DNA of 64,000 bases, from NCBI GenBank assembly GCA_006218045.1, contig VBWB01000004.1, positions 1 through 64,000 of the forward strand. The letters run 5' to 3'. The position numbers and the translations under genes were made by a program. The notes beneath the pieces are model-generated. The model did no database searches. It was not told the origin of the DNA and was given only the letters and a program-made list of their open reading frames with translations. This stretch comes from Stygiobacter sp. (GTDB taxonomy: Bacteria > Pseudomonadota > Alphaproteobacteria > Rhodospirillales > Magnetospirillaceae). Every line of letters begins with the position of its first letter. The first letter of the stretch is position 1. Positions 43,122 through 53,451 of this stretch are shown here, one piece after another.

Positions 43122-43206
43122 GCGGGCGTGGCGGAACTGGTAGACGCACCAGATTTAGGTTCTGGCGGTGAAAACCGTGGGGGTTCAAGTCCCTTCGCCC
43201 GCACCA
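43122..43206 (+). tRNA. tRNA-Leu (TAG)
   Basis: An 85-nt complete tRNA with acceptor GCGGGCG/CGCCCGC, encoded CCA, long variable arm (class II, as for leucine) and anticodon arm CCAGA-TTTAGGT-TCTGG giving anticodon TAG, which reads CUA/CUN leucine codons. tig follows 84 nt downstream. Confidence 0.97.
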
Positions 43207-43290
43207 GTTTCGCCCTGTCAAAGGCCCCGTATGTGGGGGCGGGTGGATGCTGGTATTCTTCAACGTATTGATTCGATTGGCGAAAGACTG

Positions 43291-44679
43291 ATGCAGGTAA
43301 CCGAGACCAATGCTGATGGCCTGAAGCGCGAGTTCAAGGTCGTCGTCCCCGCGGGTCAGCTCCAGACGCGCACCCAGGATCGGCTGGCGGAAATCGCCCG
43401 CACCGTGAAGCTGCCCGGCTTCCGCCCCGGCAAGGTGCCGATGAAGATCGTGCAGCAGAAGTATACTGCGGCCATCATGGGCGAAGTGCTTGAGCAGGCG
43501 GTGAACGACGGCACCCACAACGCCATCACCGAGCGCAACCTGCGCCCCGCCGCCCAGCCCAAGGTCGAGATTTCGTCCTATGCCGAGGGCGCGGACCTGG
43601 AATTCACCGTGGCCTTGGAAATCCTGCCGGAAATCACGCCGATGGATTTCGCCACCATTTCGCTGGATCGCGAAAAGGCCGAGATTCCGGCTGAGGAAAT
43701 CGACGAGACCCTGAAGAACATCGCCGACCGTAACGAAAGCACCGAGACGGTTGAACGCGCCTCGGCTTCGGGCGACGTGGTGGTCATCGATTTCGTCGGC
43801 AAGCAAGACGGCGTGGCCTTTCCCGGCGGCACCGCCGAGGGCTATGCGCTGAAGCTGGGGTCCAACACCTTCATCCCCGGCTTCGAGGAGCAGTTGGTCG
43901 GCAAGTCGGCGGGCGATGTGGCTGTCGTCACCGTGACCTTCCCCGAGGGCTATGGCAACGCCGAATTGGCCGGTAAGCCGGCGGAATTCGACGTCACCGT
44001 CAAGGAAGTGAAGGCGGCCGTTCCGGCGGCCATCGATGACGAACTGGCCAAGAAGGTCGGCCTTGATTCGCTCGATGCCCTGAAGGGCGCCATTTCCGAG
44101 GAAATCGGTCGCGAACTGAACGCCATCGGCCGCAACAAGGTCAAGCGTGCCCTGCTGGACGCTTTGGCCGCCGGCCATGACTTTGAAGTGCCGTCGATGA
44201 TGGTCGAGCAGGAATTCGAGACCATCTGGAAGCAGTTGGAAACCGATCGCGAAGCCGGTCGCCTGGATCCGTCGGATGAAGGCAAGGATGACGACACCCT
44301 GAAGGCCGAGTACAAGGCGCTGGCCGAACGCCGCGTCCGTCTGGGTCTGCTGCTGGCCGAAGTCGGCCAGCAGAACAACGTCACCGTCACCCAGGACGAC
44401 CTGAACAAGGCCTTGATCGAGGAAGCCCGCCGTTATCCCGGCCAGGAACACATGGTGTTCCAGTACTACAAGGGTAACCCGGACGCGCTGAATGCTTTGC
44501 GCGCCCCCATCTTTGAAGAAAAGGTGGTGGATTTCATCCTGGAACTGGCCAAGGTGACCGACAAGCCGGTTTCGGCGGCAGAGCTGCGCAAGGATCCGGA
44601 CGAGGCCGAGGCCGCGGACGAGGCCAAGCCGAAGAAGAAGGCCGCCGCCAAGAAGAAGGCGGGTGATACGGCGGAATAA
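43291..44679 (+). CDS. tig: Trigger factor, ribosome-associated chaperone
   Basis: A 462-residue chaperone with peptidyl-prolyl isomerase activity that meets nascent chains at the ribosome exit tunnel. The ribosome-binding signature GFRPGKVPMKIV is near residues 44-55; the FKBP-like domain (about 150-245) contains GDVVVIDFVGKQDG and FIPGFEEQLVGKSAGD; the C-terminal helical domain ends in a Lys/Ala-rich tail (PKKKAAAKKKAG). ATG 43291 starts the conserved MQVTETNADGLKREF; the longer ORF from 43168 runs through the tRNA. It is followed by clpP and clpX, the usual tig-clpP-clpX order. Confidence 0.97.
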   Translation: MQVTETNADGLKREFKVVVPAGQLQTRTQDRLAEIARTVKLPGFRPGKVPMKIVQQKYTAAIMGEVLEQAVNDGTHNAITERNLRPAAQPKVEISSYAEGADLEFTVALEILPEITPMDFATISLDREKAEIPAEEIDETLKNIADRNESTETVERASASGDVVVIDFVGKQDGVAFPGGTAEGYALKLGSNTFIPGFEEQLVGKSAGDVAVVTVTFPEGYGNAELAGKPAEFDVTVKEVKAAVPAAIDDELAKKVGLDSLDALKGAISEEIGRELNAIGRNKVKRALLDALAAGHDFEVPSMMVEQEFETIWKQLETDREAGRLDPSDEGKDDDTLKAEYKALAERRVRLGLLLAEVGQQNNVTVTQDDLNKALIEEARRYPGQEHMVFQYYKGNPDALNALRAPIFEEKVVDFILELAKVTDKPVSAAELRKDPDEAEAADEAKPKKKAAAKKKAGDTAE

Positions 44680-44688
44680 GGTGATCGG

Positions 44689-44721
44689 ACGCCGGCGTTT
44701 TCCCTGGAGAAACGCCGGCGT
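44689..44721. terminator. Strong hairpin between tig and clpP
   Basis: ACGCCGGCGTTT and AAACGCCGGCGT form a perfect 12-bp stem with a 9-nt loop. No T-run follows directly, so it is either a factor-assisted terminator or an mRNA-stabilising end. It separates tig from the clpP promoter. Confidence 0.6.
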
Positions 44722-44725
44722 CCCA

Positions 44726-44757
44726 CTTGTGCTATCGGGTTTTCTCCCCCATTGTTT
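44726..44757 (+). promoter_or_regulatory. RpoH (sigma-32)-like promoter for clpP
   Basis: CTTGTG (44726-44731), a 15-nt spacer and CCCCATTGTT (44747-44756) resemble the heat-shock consensus CTTGAAA-N11-16-CCCCATnT. It stands about 50 nt before clpP, a classical heat-shock gene. Confidence 0.55.
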
Positions 44758-44805
44758 ATTGCAGCGCGATCATTAGCGCGGGATTGCCAAGAAGAAGGAT
44801 CGACC

Positions 44806-45450
44806 ATGCGAGAGAGAGACCCCATCGACCTCTACATGAACACCCTGGTGCCGATGGTGGTCGAGCAGACCAATCGGGGCGAGCGCTCCTACGACATCTA
44901 TTCGCGCCTGTTGAAGGAGCGCATCATTTTCCTGACCGGTCAGGTTTTTGATGAGGTGGCGTCGCTGATCTGCGCCCAGCTTTTGTTCCTGGAATCGGAA
45001 AATCCCAACAAGGACATCGCCTTCTACATCAATTCGCCCGGCGGTGTGGTGACCAGCGGTCTGGCCATGTACGACACCATGCAGTACATCCGCCCGTCGG
45101 TGTCCACCGTGTGCCTGGGGCAGGCCGCGTCCATGGGCTCGCTGCTGTTGACCGCTGGGGCCAAGGGCAAGCGCTTCTCGCTGCCCAACGCCCGGGTGAT
45201 GATCCATCAGCCGTCCGGCGGCGCCCAGGGTCAGGCCACCGACATCGAGATTCAGGCGCGCGAGATCCTTGCTCTGCGCGCCAGGCTCAACAACATGTAT
45301 GTGCAGCATACCGGCCAGACTCTCGATGTGATCGAGCGGGCGATGGAGCGCGACAAGTACATGACCGCCGACGAAGCCAAGGAATTCGGCCTCATCGACG
45401 AGGTGGTGTCCAACCGTCCGACCCTGGAAGAGATTCAAGCCAAGGGCTGA
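44806..45450 (+). CDS. clpP: ATP-dependent Clp protease proteolytic subunit
   Basis: A 214-residue serine protease that forms the ClpP tetradecamer. The catalytic triad lies in [11 protein letters not shown] (Ser), MIHQPSGG (His) and the following helix/strand region [21 protein letters not shown] (conserved C-terminal block, Asp upstream). The N-terminal loop residues that dock ClpX are normal ([28 protein letters not shown]). ATG 44806 has AAGGA 6 nt upstream. It is separated from clpX by 150 nt containing a short tandem repeat. Confidence 0.97.
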   Translation: MRERDPIDLYMNTLVPMVVEQTNRGERSYDIYSRLLKERIIFLTGQVFDEVASLICAQLLFLESENPNKDIAFYINSPGGVVTSGLAMYDTMQYIRPSVSTVCLGQAASMGSLLLTAGAKGKRFSLPNARVMIHQPSGGAQGQATDIEIQAREILALRARLNNMYVQHTGQTLDVIERAMERDKYMTADEAKEFGLIDEVVSNRPTLEEIQAKG

Positions 45451-45494
45451 TCGGGCGCAGAAGGCGGGCTTGGGGGTTTTCTGGTCGGGGCTTT

Positions 45495-45526
45495 GCCCGG
45501 TTGGGATTTTGCCCGGTTGGGATTTT
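45495..45526. repeat. Tandem 16-bp repeat between clpP and clpX
   Basis: GCCCGGTTGGGATTTT occurs twice in direct tandem (45495-45510 and 45511-45526), preceded by a degenerate third copy (GGTCGGGGCTTT). Probably slippage; no function apparent. Confidence 0.8.
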
Positions 45527-45600
45527 GATTGTGTGCCGCTGTTTGCTGTGGCTAACATGATTCCCAAGCTTCCGGCCGCTTATTATTCAATGGAGTACCG

Positions 45601-46866
45601 ATGACCAAGTCCACAAGCGGCGATTCCAAGAACACTCTCTACTGCTCCTTCTGCGGAAAGAGCCAGCATGAGGTGCGCAAACTGATCGCCGGGCCGACCG
45701 TCTTCATCTGCGATGAGTGCGTCGAGCTGTGCATGGACATCATCCGCGAAGAGCACAAGACCCATCTGGTCCGCTCGCGCGACGGCGTCCCCACCCCCAA
45801 GGACATCCGGGCCGTTCTGGACGATTATGTGATCGGCCAGGACCACGCCAAGAAGGTTCTGTCCGTTGCCGTGCACAACCACTACAAGCGGTTACAGCAT
45901 GGCGGCAAGGCTGGCGAAGTGGAAATCGCCAAGTCCAACATCCTGCTGATCGGCCCCACCGGCTGCGGCAAGACGCTGTTGGCGCAGACCCTGGCCCGCA
46001 TCCTGGATGTGCCCTTCACCATGGCCGACGCCACCACCCTGACCGAAGCCGGTTATGTGGGCGAGGACGTGGAGAACATCATCCTCAAGCTGTTGCAGTC
46101 GGCGGAATACAATGTCGAGCGGGCCCAGCGCGGCATCGTCTATATCGACGAGGTCGACAAGATCAGCCGCAAGTCCGACAACCCGTCCATCACCCGCGAC
46201 GTCTCGGGCGAGGGCGTGCAGCAGGCGCTGTTGAAGATCATGGAAGGCACCGTCGCCTCGGTGCCGCCGCAAGGCGGGCGCAAGCATCCGCAGCAGGAAT
46301 TCCTGCAAGTGGACACCACCAACATCCTGTTCATCTGCGGCGGCGCTTTCGCCGGCCTGGAAAAGGTGATCGGCACCCGCGGCAAGAACAATTCCATCGG
46401 CTTCGGCGCCGAAGTGCGTGGCCCGGACGAGCGCCGGACCGGCCAGATCCTGCGCGAGGTCGAGCCCGAGGATCTGCTGAAATTCGGTCTGATCCCGGAA
46501 TTCGTCGGTCGCTTGCCGGTGCTGGCCACCTTGGACGATCTTGACGTCGACGCCCTGGTGGAAATCCTGTCCAAGCCCAAGAACGCCCTGGTCAAGCAGT
46601 ATCAGCGTCTGTTCGAGATGGAAGACACCCGGTTGTCCTTCAAGGAAGACGCGCTGGTGGCCATCGCCGAAAAGGCCATCGGTCGCAAGACCGGCGCCCG
46701 TGGTCTGCGTTCGATCATGGAGGGCATTTTGCTCGATACCATGTTCGAGCTGCCGGGCATGGAGGACGTCGAGGAAGTGGTGGTCAACAAGGAAGTGGTG
46801 GAGAACCGGGCCCAGCCGCTGCTCATTTACTCGGAACGGCGTGAAGACGTCGGTGCCGGCGCCTGA
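45601..46866 (+). CDS. clpX: ATP-dependent Clp protease ATP-binding subunit ClpX
   Basis: A 421-residue AAA+ unfoldase. The N-terminal zinc-binding domain shows [11 protein letters not shown] and [10 protein letters not shown]; Walker A is GPTGCGKT, Walker B is [10 protein letters not shown], pore loop GYVG is in [13 protein letters not shown], and the IGF loop that binds ClpP appears as [10 protein letters not shown]. The sensor-2 arginine lies in [11 protein letters not shown]. It recognises tagged substrates and feeds ClpP, encoded upstream. GGAG lies 7 nt before ATG 45601. Confidence 0.98.
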   Translation: MTKSTSGDSKNTLYCSFCGKSQHEVRKLIAGPTVFICDECVELCMDIIREEHKTHLVRSRDGVPTPKDIRAVLDDYVIGQDHAKKVLSVAVHNHYKRLQHGGKAGEVEIAKSNILLIGPTGCGKTLLAQTLARILDVPFTMADATTLTEAGYVGEDVENIILKLLQSAEYNVERAQRGIVYIDEVDKISRKSDNPSITRDVSGEGVQQALLKIMEGTVASVPPQGGRKHPQQEFLQVDTTNILFICGGAFAGLEKVIGTRGKNNSIGFGAEVRGPDERRTGQILREVEPEDLLKFGLIPEFVGRLPVLATLDDLDVDALVEILSKPKNALVKQYQRLFEMEDTRLSFKEDALVAIAEKAIGRKTGARGLRSIMEGILLDTMFELPGMEDVEEVVVNKEVVENRAQPLLIYSERREDVGAGA

Positions 46867-46904
46867 TCGGTGCCGCTCCGTCCGGGGCATGAACGGATTT
46901 TCCC

Positions 46905-46933
46905 CTTGACGGGGCGGGGAATCCGACCATTTA
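46905..46933 (+). promoter_or_regulatory. RpoH (sigma-32)-like promoter for lon
   Basis: CTTGAC (46905-46910), a 16-nt spacer and CCATTTA (46927-46933) match the alphaproteobacterial heat-shock promoter pattern. The predicted transcript starts about 65 nt before lon, itself a heat-shock protease. Confidence 0.55.
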
Positions 46934-47002
46934 GGTAGAATATGTAAAGTCTAAAGCCGGTTTGGGGCAGCCCAGCCCCAGCCGCAGGCCCGAAGAGGTA
47001 GC

Positions 47003-49405
47003 ATGTCCGAAATCGCTCGTGGCGACGTCTTCCCCGTTCTTCCGCTGCGCGACATCGTCGTCTTCCCCCATATGATCGTTCCGCTGTTTGTCGGTCGTGA
47101 CAAATCGGTTCGCGCACTGGAAGACGTGATGCGCGAAGACAAGCAGATCCTGCTGGTCGCGCAAAAGAACGCCGCTCAGGATGATCCGACCACCGCCGAC
47201 ATTTACGATGTCGGCACCGTGTCCACCGTCCTGCAATTGCTGAAGCTGCCTGACGGCACCGTCAAGGTGCTGGTGGAAGGTGGCCGCCGCGCCCGCATCA
47301 CCGGCTTCACCGACAACGAATCCTTCTTCCAGGCCACCGCCGAGATGATCGATGACGGCGTGGTGGAAGGTCAGGAACTGGAAGCCCTGGCCCGATCGGT
47401 GGTCGGCCAGTTCGAGCAATACATCAAGCTCAACAAGAAGATTCCGCCGGAAGTGCTGGTCTCGGTCAATCAGATCGAGGACCCCGCCAAGCTGGCCGAT
47501 ACCGTCGCCTCGCATCTGTCGCTCAAGATTTCCGAAAAGCAGGAATTGCTGGAGCTGGGCAGCACCGCCGAGCGGCTGGAACGCGTCTATTCCTATATGG
47601 AAGGCGAGATCGGCGTTCTTCAGGTGGAAAAGAAGATTCGCAGCCGGGTCAAGCGCCAGATGGAGAAGACCCAGCGCGAGTATTATCTGAACGAGCAGCT
47701 GAAGGCGATCCAGAAGGAACTGGGCGAGGGCGAAGACGGCAAGGACGAATCGACCGAGCTGGAAGAACGCATCGCCAAGACCCGCCTGTCCAAGGAAGCG
47801 CGCGAAAAGGCCCTGGCCGAGCTGAAGAAGCTGAAGTCCATGAGCCCGATGTCGGCGGAAGCCACCGTGGTGCGCAATTACCTGGATTGGATTTTGACCA
47901 TTCCGTGGAAGAAGCGGACCAAGGTCAAGAAGGACGTCAAACTGGCGGAAAAGATCCTCAATTCCGAACATTACGGGCTTGAGAAGGTCAAGGAACGCAT
48001 CGTCGAATACTTGGCGGTGCAGACCCGTACCGAAAAGGTCAAGGGGCCGATCCTGTGCCTGGTTGGCCCGCCCGGTGTCGGCAAGACCTCGCTCGGCAAG
48101 TCCATGGCTCAGGCGACCGGGCGCAATTTCGTCCGTATCTCCTTGGGCGGCGTGCGCGACGAAGCCGAAGTGCGCGGCCATCGCCGCACCTATATCGGGT
48201 CCATGCCCGGCAAGATCATCCAAGGCATGAAGAAGGCCAAGTCGTCCAATCCGCTGTTCCTGCTTGACGAAATCGACAAGCTGGGCGCCGATTGGCGCGG
48301 CGATCCGTCCTCGGCCTTGTTGGAAGTGCTGGACCCGGAACAGAACGCCACCTTCAACGACCATTATCTCGAGGTCGATTACGATCTTTCCGACGTGATG
48401 TTCGTCACCACCGCCAACACCCTGCGCATGCCGCAGCCGCTGTTGGACCGCATGGAGCTGATCCGTCTGTCGGGCTATACCGAGGACGAAAAGGTGGAAA
48501 TCGCCAAGCGTCACCTGTTCGACAAGGTGGCCACCGCCGCCGGTCTGAAGAAGGGCGAATGGACGGTGTCCGATGACGCCATCCGCGATCTGTGCCGCTA
48601 CTACACCCGCGAAGCCGGTGTGCGCAGCCTGGAGCGTGAATTGGCCAATCTGGCCCGCAAGGCCACCACCGAGATCGTCTCCAAGGGGCGGCTCAAGGTG
48701 GCGGTGACGCCCCGCAATCTGGAAAAGTATGCCGGCGTGCGCAAGTATCGCTTCGGCGAGGCCGAGTTGGAAGACATGGTCGGGGCGGTCACCGGTCTGG
48801 CCTGGACCGAGGTGGGCGGCGAATTGCTGACCATCGAGGCGGTGACCATGCCGGGCAAGGGCAGTTTCAGCCATACCGGCAAGCTGGGCGACGTCATGCA
48901 GGAATCGGTGCAGGCGGCGCGCTCCTACGTGCGCTCGCGCTCGGTAAGCTTGGGCATCAAGCCGACCGTGTTCGAGAAGAAGGACATTCATGTCCATGTC
49001 CCCGAAGGCGCCACCCCCAAGGATGGTCCGTCCGCCGGTATCGCCATGTGCACGGCCATTGTCTCGGCCATCACCGGCATCACCGTGCGGCGTGAAGTGG
49101 CGATGACCGGCGAAATCACTCTGCGTGGTCGGGTACTGCCCATCGGCGGCCTCAAGGAAAAGCTGTTGGCGGCGCTGCGGGGCGGTCTGAAAACCGTGCT
49201 GATCCCCAAGGACAATGAAAAGGACTTGGCGGAAATCCCCGACAACGTCAAGAAGGGGCTGGAAATCGTGCCCGTCGGCACGGTGGACGAGGTGCTGGCG
49301 CGGGCACTGACCCGTATGCCGGTTCCCATCGAGTGGGAGGAGCCCGCCGACGGCGCCGCTGCCGCCACCAAGGACGGCGAAGCGGGAGCGGTGTTGACCC
49401 ACTGA
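47003..49405 (+). CDS. lon: ATP-dependent protease La (Lon)
   Basis: An 800-residue LonA. The N-terminal substrate-binding domain begins with [19 protein letters not shown]; the AAA+ module has Walker [10 protein letters not shown] and Walker [12 protein letters not shown]; the protease domain has the catalytic Ser in PKDGPSAG and the Lys in [10 protein letters not shown]. It degrades misfolded and specific regulatory proteins. The full length is present with no frameshift. It lies 136 nt after clpX with its own RpoH-like promoter, and is followed by a hairpin and hupB. Confidence 0.98.
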   Translation: MSEIARGDVFPVLPLRDIVVFPHMIVPLFVGRDKSVRALEDVMREDKQILLVAQKNAAQDDPTTADIYDVGTVSTVLQLLKLPDGTVKVLVEGGRRARITGFTDNESFFQATAEMIDDGVVEGQELEALARSVVGQFEQYIKLNKKIPPEVLVSVNQIEDPAKLADTVASHLSLKISEKQELLELGSTAERLERVYSYMEGEIGVLQVEKKIRSRVKRQMEKTQREYYLNEQLKAIQKELGEGEDGKDESTELEERIAKTRLSKEAREKALAELKKLKSMSPMSAEATVVRNYLDWILTIPWKKRTKVKKDVKLAEKILNSEHYGLEKVKERIVEYLAVQTRTEKVKGPILCLVGPPGVGKTSLGKSMAQATGRNFVRISLGGVRDEAEVRGHRRTYIGSMPGKIIQGMKKAKSSNPLFLLDEIDKLGADWRGDPSSALLEVLDPEQNATFNDHYLEVDYDLSDVMFVTTANTLRMPQPLLDRMELIRLSGYTEDEKVEIAKRHLFDKVATAAGLKKGEWTVSDDAIRDLCRYYTREAGVRSLERELANLARKATTEIVSKGRLKVAVTPRNLEKYAGVRKYRFGEAELEDMVGAVTGLAWTEVGGELLTIEAVTMPGKGSFSHTGKLGDVMQESVQAARSYVRSRSVSLGIKPTVFEKKDIHVHVPEGATPKDGPSAGIAMCTAIVSAITGITVRREVAMTGEITLRGRVLPIGGLKEKLLAALRGGLKTVLIPKDNEKDLAEIPDNVKKGLEIVPVGTVDEVLARALTRMPVPIEWEEPADGAAAATKDGEAGAVLTH

Positions 49406-49428
49406 CCCGATAACTTAATCTGATAAAT

Positions 49429-49459
49429 AACGGCGGTCCGGCTTTCCGGGCCGCCGTTA
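49429..49459 (+). terminator. Hairpin terminator after lon
   Basis: AACGGCGG...CCGCCGTT with an inner CCGG/CCGG pair around CTTT gives a stem of about 12 bp, 24 nt after the lon stop. The following sequence is only moderately T-rich. The remaining 190 nt before hupB hold a candidate promoter (TTGACG, 18-nt spacer, TAAACT). Confidence 0.65.
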
Positions 49460-49650
49460 ACTATTTCGGACTCGGGTGAAGCCCCGATATTTATCGTGGG
49501 GCAGGCTGAAAGTGGCGGAAAACATGATGTTTCAGCGCTTTGATGATTGACGCTGGGGAAAAAGCGGAATTAAACTTTTGACCTGTGATTTCGCCTGAAG
49601 GCGCACCGAAATGGCGCTTGCGGGTTCAACTTTTCAAAGGGGGCACTCAG

Positions 49651-49923
49651 GTGAACAAGAACGATCTCGTAACGGCGGTTGCCGCCAGCGCTGGCCTGTC
49701 CAAGGCCGATGCCGCCAAGGCTGTCGATGGTGTGTTCGATGCCATTTCCGGTGCCCTGGCCGGTGGTGACGATGTGCGTCTGGTAGGTTTCGGCACCTTC
49801 GCCGTGTCCGAACGCGCCGCCTCCGAGGGTCGCAACCCGCGCACCGGTGAAACCATCCAGATTCCGGCGTCGAAGCAGCCGAAGTTCAAGGCCGGCAAGG
49901 GCCTGAAGGATTCCGTACAATAA
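49651..49923 (+). CDS. hupB: DNA-binding protein HU
   Basis: A 90-residue HU-beta homologue, the nucleoid protein that bends DNA as a dimer. NKNDLVTAVAASAGLSKADAAKAVD is the N-terminal helical body, VRLVGFGTFAVSERAASEGRNPRTGE the beta arm with the conserved GRNPxTG, and IPASKQPKFKAGKGLKDSV the C terminus. Translation starts at GTG 49651 behind a strong AAAGGGGG site; the ORF is open upstream to 49585 but without homology. The lon-hupB-tRNA-nuo order is conserved in related bacteria. Confidence 0.96.
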   Translation: MNKNDLVTAVAASAGLSKADAAKAVDGVFDAISGALAGGDDVRLVGFGTFAVSERAASEGRNPRTGETIQIPASKQPKFKAGKGLKDSVQ

Positions 49924-49947
49924 TCCAGCCGAGGGCTGAAGACATGG

Positions 49948-49987
49948 GGCCGGATCAGCCAGGGGGGCGGGTCCGGCCTTTGTTTTT
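49948..49987 (+). terminator. Rho-independent terminator after hupB
   Basis: GGCCGGA (49948-49954) pairs with TCCGGCC (49972-49978) around a G-rich loop, and TTTGTTTTT follows. Confidence 0.8.
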
Positions 49988-50038
49988 GCCCCATTGCCTT
50001 TTGCCGCAATCCCCCGTATGAACCATGTCCTGGCTGCC

Positions 50039-50114
50039 GGGCGGTTAGCTCAGATGGTAGAGCGCCTGCTTTACACGCAGGATGTCGGCGGTTCGATCCC
50101 GTCACCGCCCACCA
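50039..50114 (+). tRNA. tRNA-Val (TAC)
   Basis: A 76-nt complete tRNA: acceptor GGGCGGT/ACCGCCC, D arm GCTC...GAGC, anticodon arm CCTGC-TTTACAC-GCAGG with anticodon TAC, T arm GGCGG-TTCGATC-CCGTC, and encoded CCA. Confidence 0.97.
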
Positions 50115-50369
50115 AGCTTTCCGTCTTTCCGAAAGTATAGAGTTTATCCACCAGGCCGAGCTGGGGCTGCCGATGAGTCGGTGAATTCCGGCCTTGGCGA
50201 TGAGGTGTTTTGACTCCGGCGACGCTTCAATGCTCCCCCCAATATTCGCACCCGGACCCTACCCGTTCGGTCCGTCCGGCTCCACCCGTTGGCGGAGGGG
50301 AGGGGGTTTGCTGCGGCGCAGCACACAACAGATTGTGGCAAAATTGCTGTTGGCAAGGGGTATGTTTGC

Positions 50370-50398
50370 TTGACAGTCCCTTGGCCCTGCATTACACC
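50370..50398 (+). promoter_or_regulatory. Candidate promoter for the tRNA-Asp fragment
   Basis: TTGACA (50370-50375) is a perfect -35, followed after 17 nt by TACACC, a weak -10. The remainder of the 311-nt gap 50115-50425 contains no gene; it holds GC-rich inverted repeats such as GCTGCGGCGCAGC near 50310. Confidence 0.45.
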
Positions 50399-50425
50399 AC
50401 CCCTACCCGCGCGGGTGGCTGCGTT

Positions 50426-50486
<61 letters not shown>

Positions 50487-50724
50487 TGGATTGTCTTTTC
50501 TTCGCGAAACGATGATCTATCCTGGCGGCCATTGGCGCTTGAGGCTAGTGTCTTGCCGGGAGGGTCTCTCTTCCATATTTGCCTGAACAGAGTTTGTCAT
50601 TTCGCCGCCAGTCTTTCCGCCCGACGCGCCGCCGCGCCTTGGGCCGGTTGCTTGTGGCGCGGCAGATCGTCACGGGCCGGGAAGGGCGGGCGCTTCGGGT
50701 GGACCCAATATATATAAGGGCTGG
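50487..50724 (+). other. Gene-free leader between the truncated tRNA-Asp and nuoA
   Basis: No convincing gene is seen in these 238 nt. A 61-residue ORF (50532-50717) has no ribosome site and atypical composition. TATATATA stands at about 50709, directly before the nuoA ribosome site, too close to serve as an ordinary -10. The nuo promoter therefore probably lies further up in this stretch, but no clear -35/-10 pair is visible. Confidence 0.5.
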
Positions 50725-51093
50725 ATGATGGAAGCTTGGCTGCTCGAATATCTGCCGATCCTGATCTTCATCGGCATTGCCGTCGCCGTCTCCGCGATCG
50801 CGGTGGGCGCGTCGTGGCTGGTAGGGCGGCAAAAGCCCGACCCCGAGAAGAACGCGGCCTATGAATGCGGTTTCGAGGCCTTCGGCGACGCGCGCTCCAA
50901 GTTCGACGTGCGGTTCTATCTGGTCGCCATCCTCTTCATCATCTTCGATCTGGAAGTGGCCTTCCTGTTCCCGTGGGCGGTGTCCCTGGGCAAGATCGGC
51001 ATGTTCGGCTTCTGGTCGATGATGGTGTTCCTGGGGGTGCTGACCATCGGCTTCATCTATGAATGGCGAAAGGGAGCCTTGGAATGGGAGTGA
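50725..51093 (+). CDS. nuoA: NADH-quinone oxidoreductase subunit A
   Basis: A 122-residue membrane subunit of complex I with three helices (about 8-32, 65-88, 92-115). The matrix loop carries the conserved [43 protein letters not shown]. It forms part of the membrane arm near the quinone site. Start is ATG 50725 or the adjoining ATG 50728. It overlaps nuoB by 10 nt. Confidence 0.96.
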   Translation: MMEAWLLEYLPILIFIGIAVAVSAIAVGASWLVGRQKPDPEKNAAYECGFEAFGDARSKFDVRFYLVAILFIIFDLEVAFLFPWAVSLGKIGMFGFWSMMVFLGVLTIGFIYEWRKGALEWE

Positions 51094-51644
51094 CCAATTC
51101 CGGTCTGGTGACGCCCGCGCATGCTGCGCCGCTGCCGCAAGGCGCGGCGCAAGACAGCGTTCTGAAGTTGGTCACCGACGAACTCGAAGACAAGGGCTTC
51201 GTCCTCGCCAATGTGGACAAGCTGGTCAATTGGGCGCGCACCGGCTCGTTGTGGCCGATGACCTTCGGTTTGGCCTGCTGCGCCGTGGAAATGATCCACG
51301 CCGGTTGTTCACGCTATGACATGGACCGCTTCGGCGTCGTCTTCCGTCCCAGCCCGCGCCAGTCCGACGTGATGATCGTCGCCGGCACGCTCACCAACAA
51401 GATGGCCCCGGCTTTGCGCCGCGTCTACGACCAGATGGCCGAGCCGCGCTGGGTCATCTCCATGGGCTCGTGCGCCAATGGCGGCGGCTATTACCATTAT
51501 TCCTATTCGGTGGTGCGCGGTTGCGACCGCGTGGTTCCGGTGGACATCTATGTCCCCGGCTGTCCGCCGACGGCGGAGGCGCTTCTGTACGGCATCTTGC
51601 AGTTGCAGAAGAAGATCCGCCGCACCGGCTCCATTCTCCGCTAG
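51084..51644 (+). CDS. nuoB: NADH-quinone oxidoreductase subunit B
   Basis: A 186-residue peripheral subunit that holds iron-sulfur cluster N2, the last redox centre before quinone. The tandem cysteines are in [17 protein letters not shown]; the remaining ligands are in [12 protein letters not shown] and [17 protein letters not shown] 51084 (MGVTNSG) is chosen with GGGAG upstream; the in-frame start at 51063 is less well placed. It overlaps nuoA by 10 nt and precedes nuoC by 24 nt. Confidence 0.97.
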   Translation: MGVTNSGLVTPAHAAPLPQGAAQDSVLKLVTDELEDKGFVLANVDKLVNWARTGSLWPMTFGLACCAVEMIHAGCSRYDMDRFGVVFRPSPRQSDVMIVAGTLTNKMAPALRRVYDQMAEPRWVISMGSCANGGGYYHYSYSVVRGCDRVVPVDIYVPGCPPTAEALLYGILQLQKKIRRTGSILR

Positions 51645-51668
51645 AACCGACAGGGACGGCCAGACACC

Positions 51669-52271
51669 ATGACGCAAGTGCTGAAGGACCTGGGCGACTA
51701 TATCGCCGCTGCCCTGCCCAACGACGTGCTTTCCACCGAGGTCAATCGCGTCGGCGAATTGACCGTGGTGGTGCGCACCCCTTCCATCGCCAAGGTCCTG
51801 ACCTTTCTGCGCGATGATTCCGGCTGCCTGTTCAAGCAGCTGGTCGATGTCTGCGGCGTCGATTGGCCGGGCCGGGAAGACCGTTTCGACGTGGTCTACC
51901 ACCTGCTGTCGCTGAAGCATAACCAGCGCGTGCGGGTCAAGGTGGCCACCGACGAGGAGACCCCGGTGCCGTCGGTGGTCGGCGTGTTCTCCTCCGCCGG
52001 CTGGTTCGAGCGCGAGACCTGGGACATGTTCGGCGTGATCTTCTCCGATCATCCCGATCTGCGCCGTCTCCTCACCGATTACGGTTTCGAGGGCCACCCG
52101 CTCAGGAAGGATTTCCCGCTCACCGGCCATGTGGAACTGCGCTACGACGACGAGTTGAAGCGCTGCGTCTATGAGCCGGTCAAGCTGGTGCAGGATTTCC
52201 GCAGTTTCGATTTCCTGTCGCCGTGGGAAGGCCAAGGCCTGCCCGGCGACGAAAAGGCGGGGAGCCACTGA
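51669..52271 (+). CDS. nuoC: NADH-quinone oxidoreductase subunit C
   Basis: A 200-residue 30-kDa-type subunit of the peripheral arm. Conserved blocks: [68 protein letters not shown]. It is separate from NuoD, unlike the fused NuoCD of enterobacteria, as is normal in alphaproteobacteria and mitochondria. One nucleotide separates its stop from the nuoD start. Confidence 0.97.
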   Translation: MTQVLKDLGDYIAAALPNDVLSTEVNRVGELTVVVRTPSIAKVLTFLRDDSGCLFKQLVDVCGVDWPGREDRFDVVYHLLSLKHNQRVRVKVATDEETPVPSVVGVFSSAGWFERETWDMFGVIFSDHPDLRRLLTDYGFEGHPLRKDFPLTGHVELRYDDELKRCVYEPVKLVQDFRSFDFLSPWEGQGLPGDEKAGSH

Positions 52272-52272
52272 C

Positions 52273-53451
52273 ATGGCCGAATCGCAGATCAAGAGCTACA
52301 ACATCAATTTCGGCCCCCAGCATCCGGCCGCGCATGGCGTGCTGCGCCTGATCCTGGAAATGTCGGGTGAAACCGTCGACCGCGCCGACCCCCATATCGG
52401 CCTGTTGCATCGCGGCACCGAAAAGCTGATCGAGCACAAGATTTATACCCAGGCGACGCCCTATTTCGACCGTCTGGACTATGTCGGCACCATGAACCAG
52501 GAGCACGCCTTCGTCATGGCGGCGGAAAAGCTGCTGGGCGTCACCGTGCCGCTGCGCGGCCAGTACATCCGCGTGCTTTATTGCGAAATGGGCCGCATCC
52601 TCAACCACATCCTCAACGTCTGTTCCTTCGTCTTCGACGTCGGCGGCATGACGCCGATGCTGTGGGGCTTCGAGGAACGCGAGAAGCTGATGGAGTTCTA
52701 CGAGCGCGCCTGTGGTGCTCGTTTGCACGCCAATTACTTCCGTGTCGGCGGCGTCGCCCAGGATCTGCCGGCGGGTCTGCTGGAAGACATCGATGCGTGG
52801 TGCGACCAGTACCCCAAGGTCATCGATGATATCGAGACCCTGGTGACCGAGAACCGCATCTTCAAGCAGCGTACCGTCGATATCGGCACCGTCAGCGCCG
52901 AACAGGCGCTGGACTGGGGCTTCACCGGTCCCAATCTCCGCGCCTCCGGCATCGCCTGGGATCTGCGCAAGAGCCAGCCCTACGAAGTCTATGACCGCAT
53001 GGATTTCGACATTCCGGTGGGCAAGGCCGGCGATTGTTATGACCGTTACCTGATCCGCATCATCGAGATGCGCGAATCGGTGAAGATCATGAAGCAGTGC
53101 ATCCGCGAGATGCCGTCCGGTCCGGTCAAGGTCGATGACCGCAAGATTTCGCCGCCACCGCGGGCCGAGATGAAGCAGTCGATGGAAGCGTTGATCCATC
53201 ACTTCAAGCTGTTCACCGAAGGCTTCCATGTGCCGGCGGGCGAGGTCTATGCGGCGGTCGAGGCGCCCAAGGGCGAATTCGCCGTCTATCTGGTCGCCGA
53301 TGGCAGCAACAAGCCTTATCGCTGCAAGATCCGTCCGCCGGGATACGTTCACCTGCAGGCGCTGGACATGATGTCGAAGGGACACATGCTGGCCGACGTG
53401 GTGGCCAATATCGGCTCCATCGACATCGTTTTCGGCGAGATCGACCGATGA
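52273..53451 (+). CDS. nuoD: NADH-quinone oxidoreductase subunit D
   Basis: A 392-residue 49-kDa-type subunit that with NuoB frames the quinone-binding pocket. It begins [20 protein letters not shown], with the His pair of the quinone site, and contains [26 protein letters not shown] and the C-terminal [10 protein letters not shown]. The fold is that of the large subunit of [NiFe] hydrogenases without the metal ligands. ATG 52273 is chosen at the start of homology. Its end overlaps nuoE by 4 nt. Confidence 0.98.
   Translation: MAESQIKSYNINFGPQHPAAHGVLRLILEMSGETVDRADPHIGLLHRGTEKLIEHKIYTQATPYFDRLDYVGTMNQEHAFVMAAEKLLGVTVPLRGQYIRVLYCEMGRILNHILNVCSFVFDVGGMTPMLWGFEEREKLMEFYERACGARLHANYFRVGGVAQDLPAGLLEDIDAWCDQYPKVIDDIETLVTENRIFKQRTVDIGTVSAEQALDWGFTGPNLRASGIAWDLRKSQPYEVYDRMDFDIPVGKAGDCYDRYLIRIIEMRESVKIMKQCIREMPSGPVKVDDRKISPPPRAEMKQSMEALIHHFKLFTEGFHVPAGEVYAAVEAPKGEFAVYLVADGSNKPYRCKIRPPGYVHLQALDMMSKGHMLADVVANIGSIDIVFGEIDR

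Noticed and set aside
43019-43204. 61-residue minus-strand ORF over tRNA-Leu
   Set aside because: It is the well-known artefact of translating a tRNA gene (ARGFEPPRF-like pattern).
46931-49402. 823-residue open frame antisense to lon
   Set aside because: Its composition is that of a mirror frame; lon on the plus strand has every catalytic motif.
50532-50717. 61-residue ORF between tRNA-Asp and nuoA
   Set aside because: No ribosome site, unusual residue make-up and no resemblance to known leaders.
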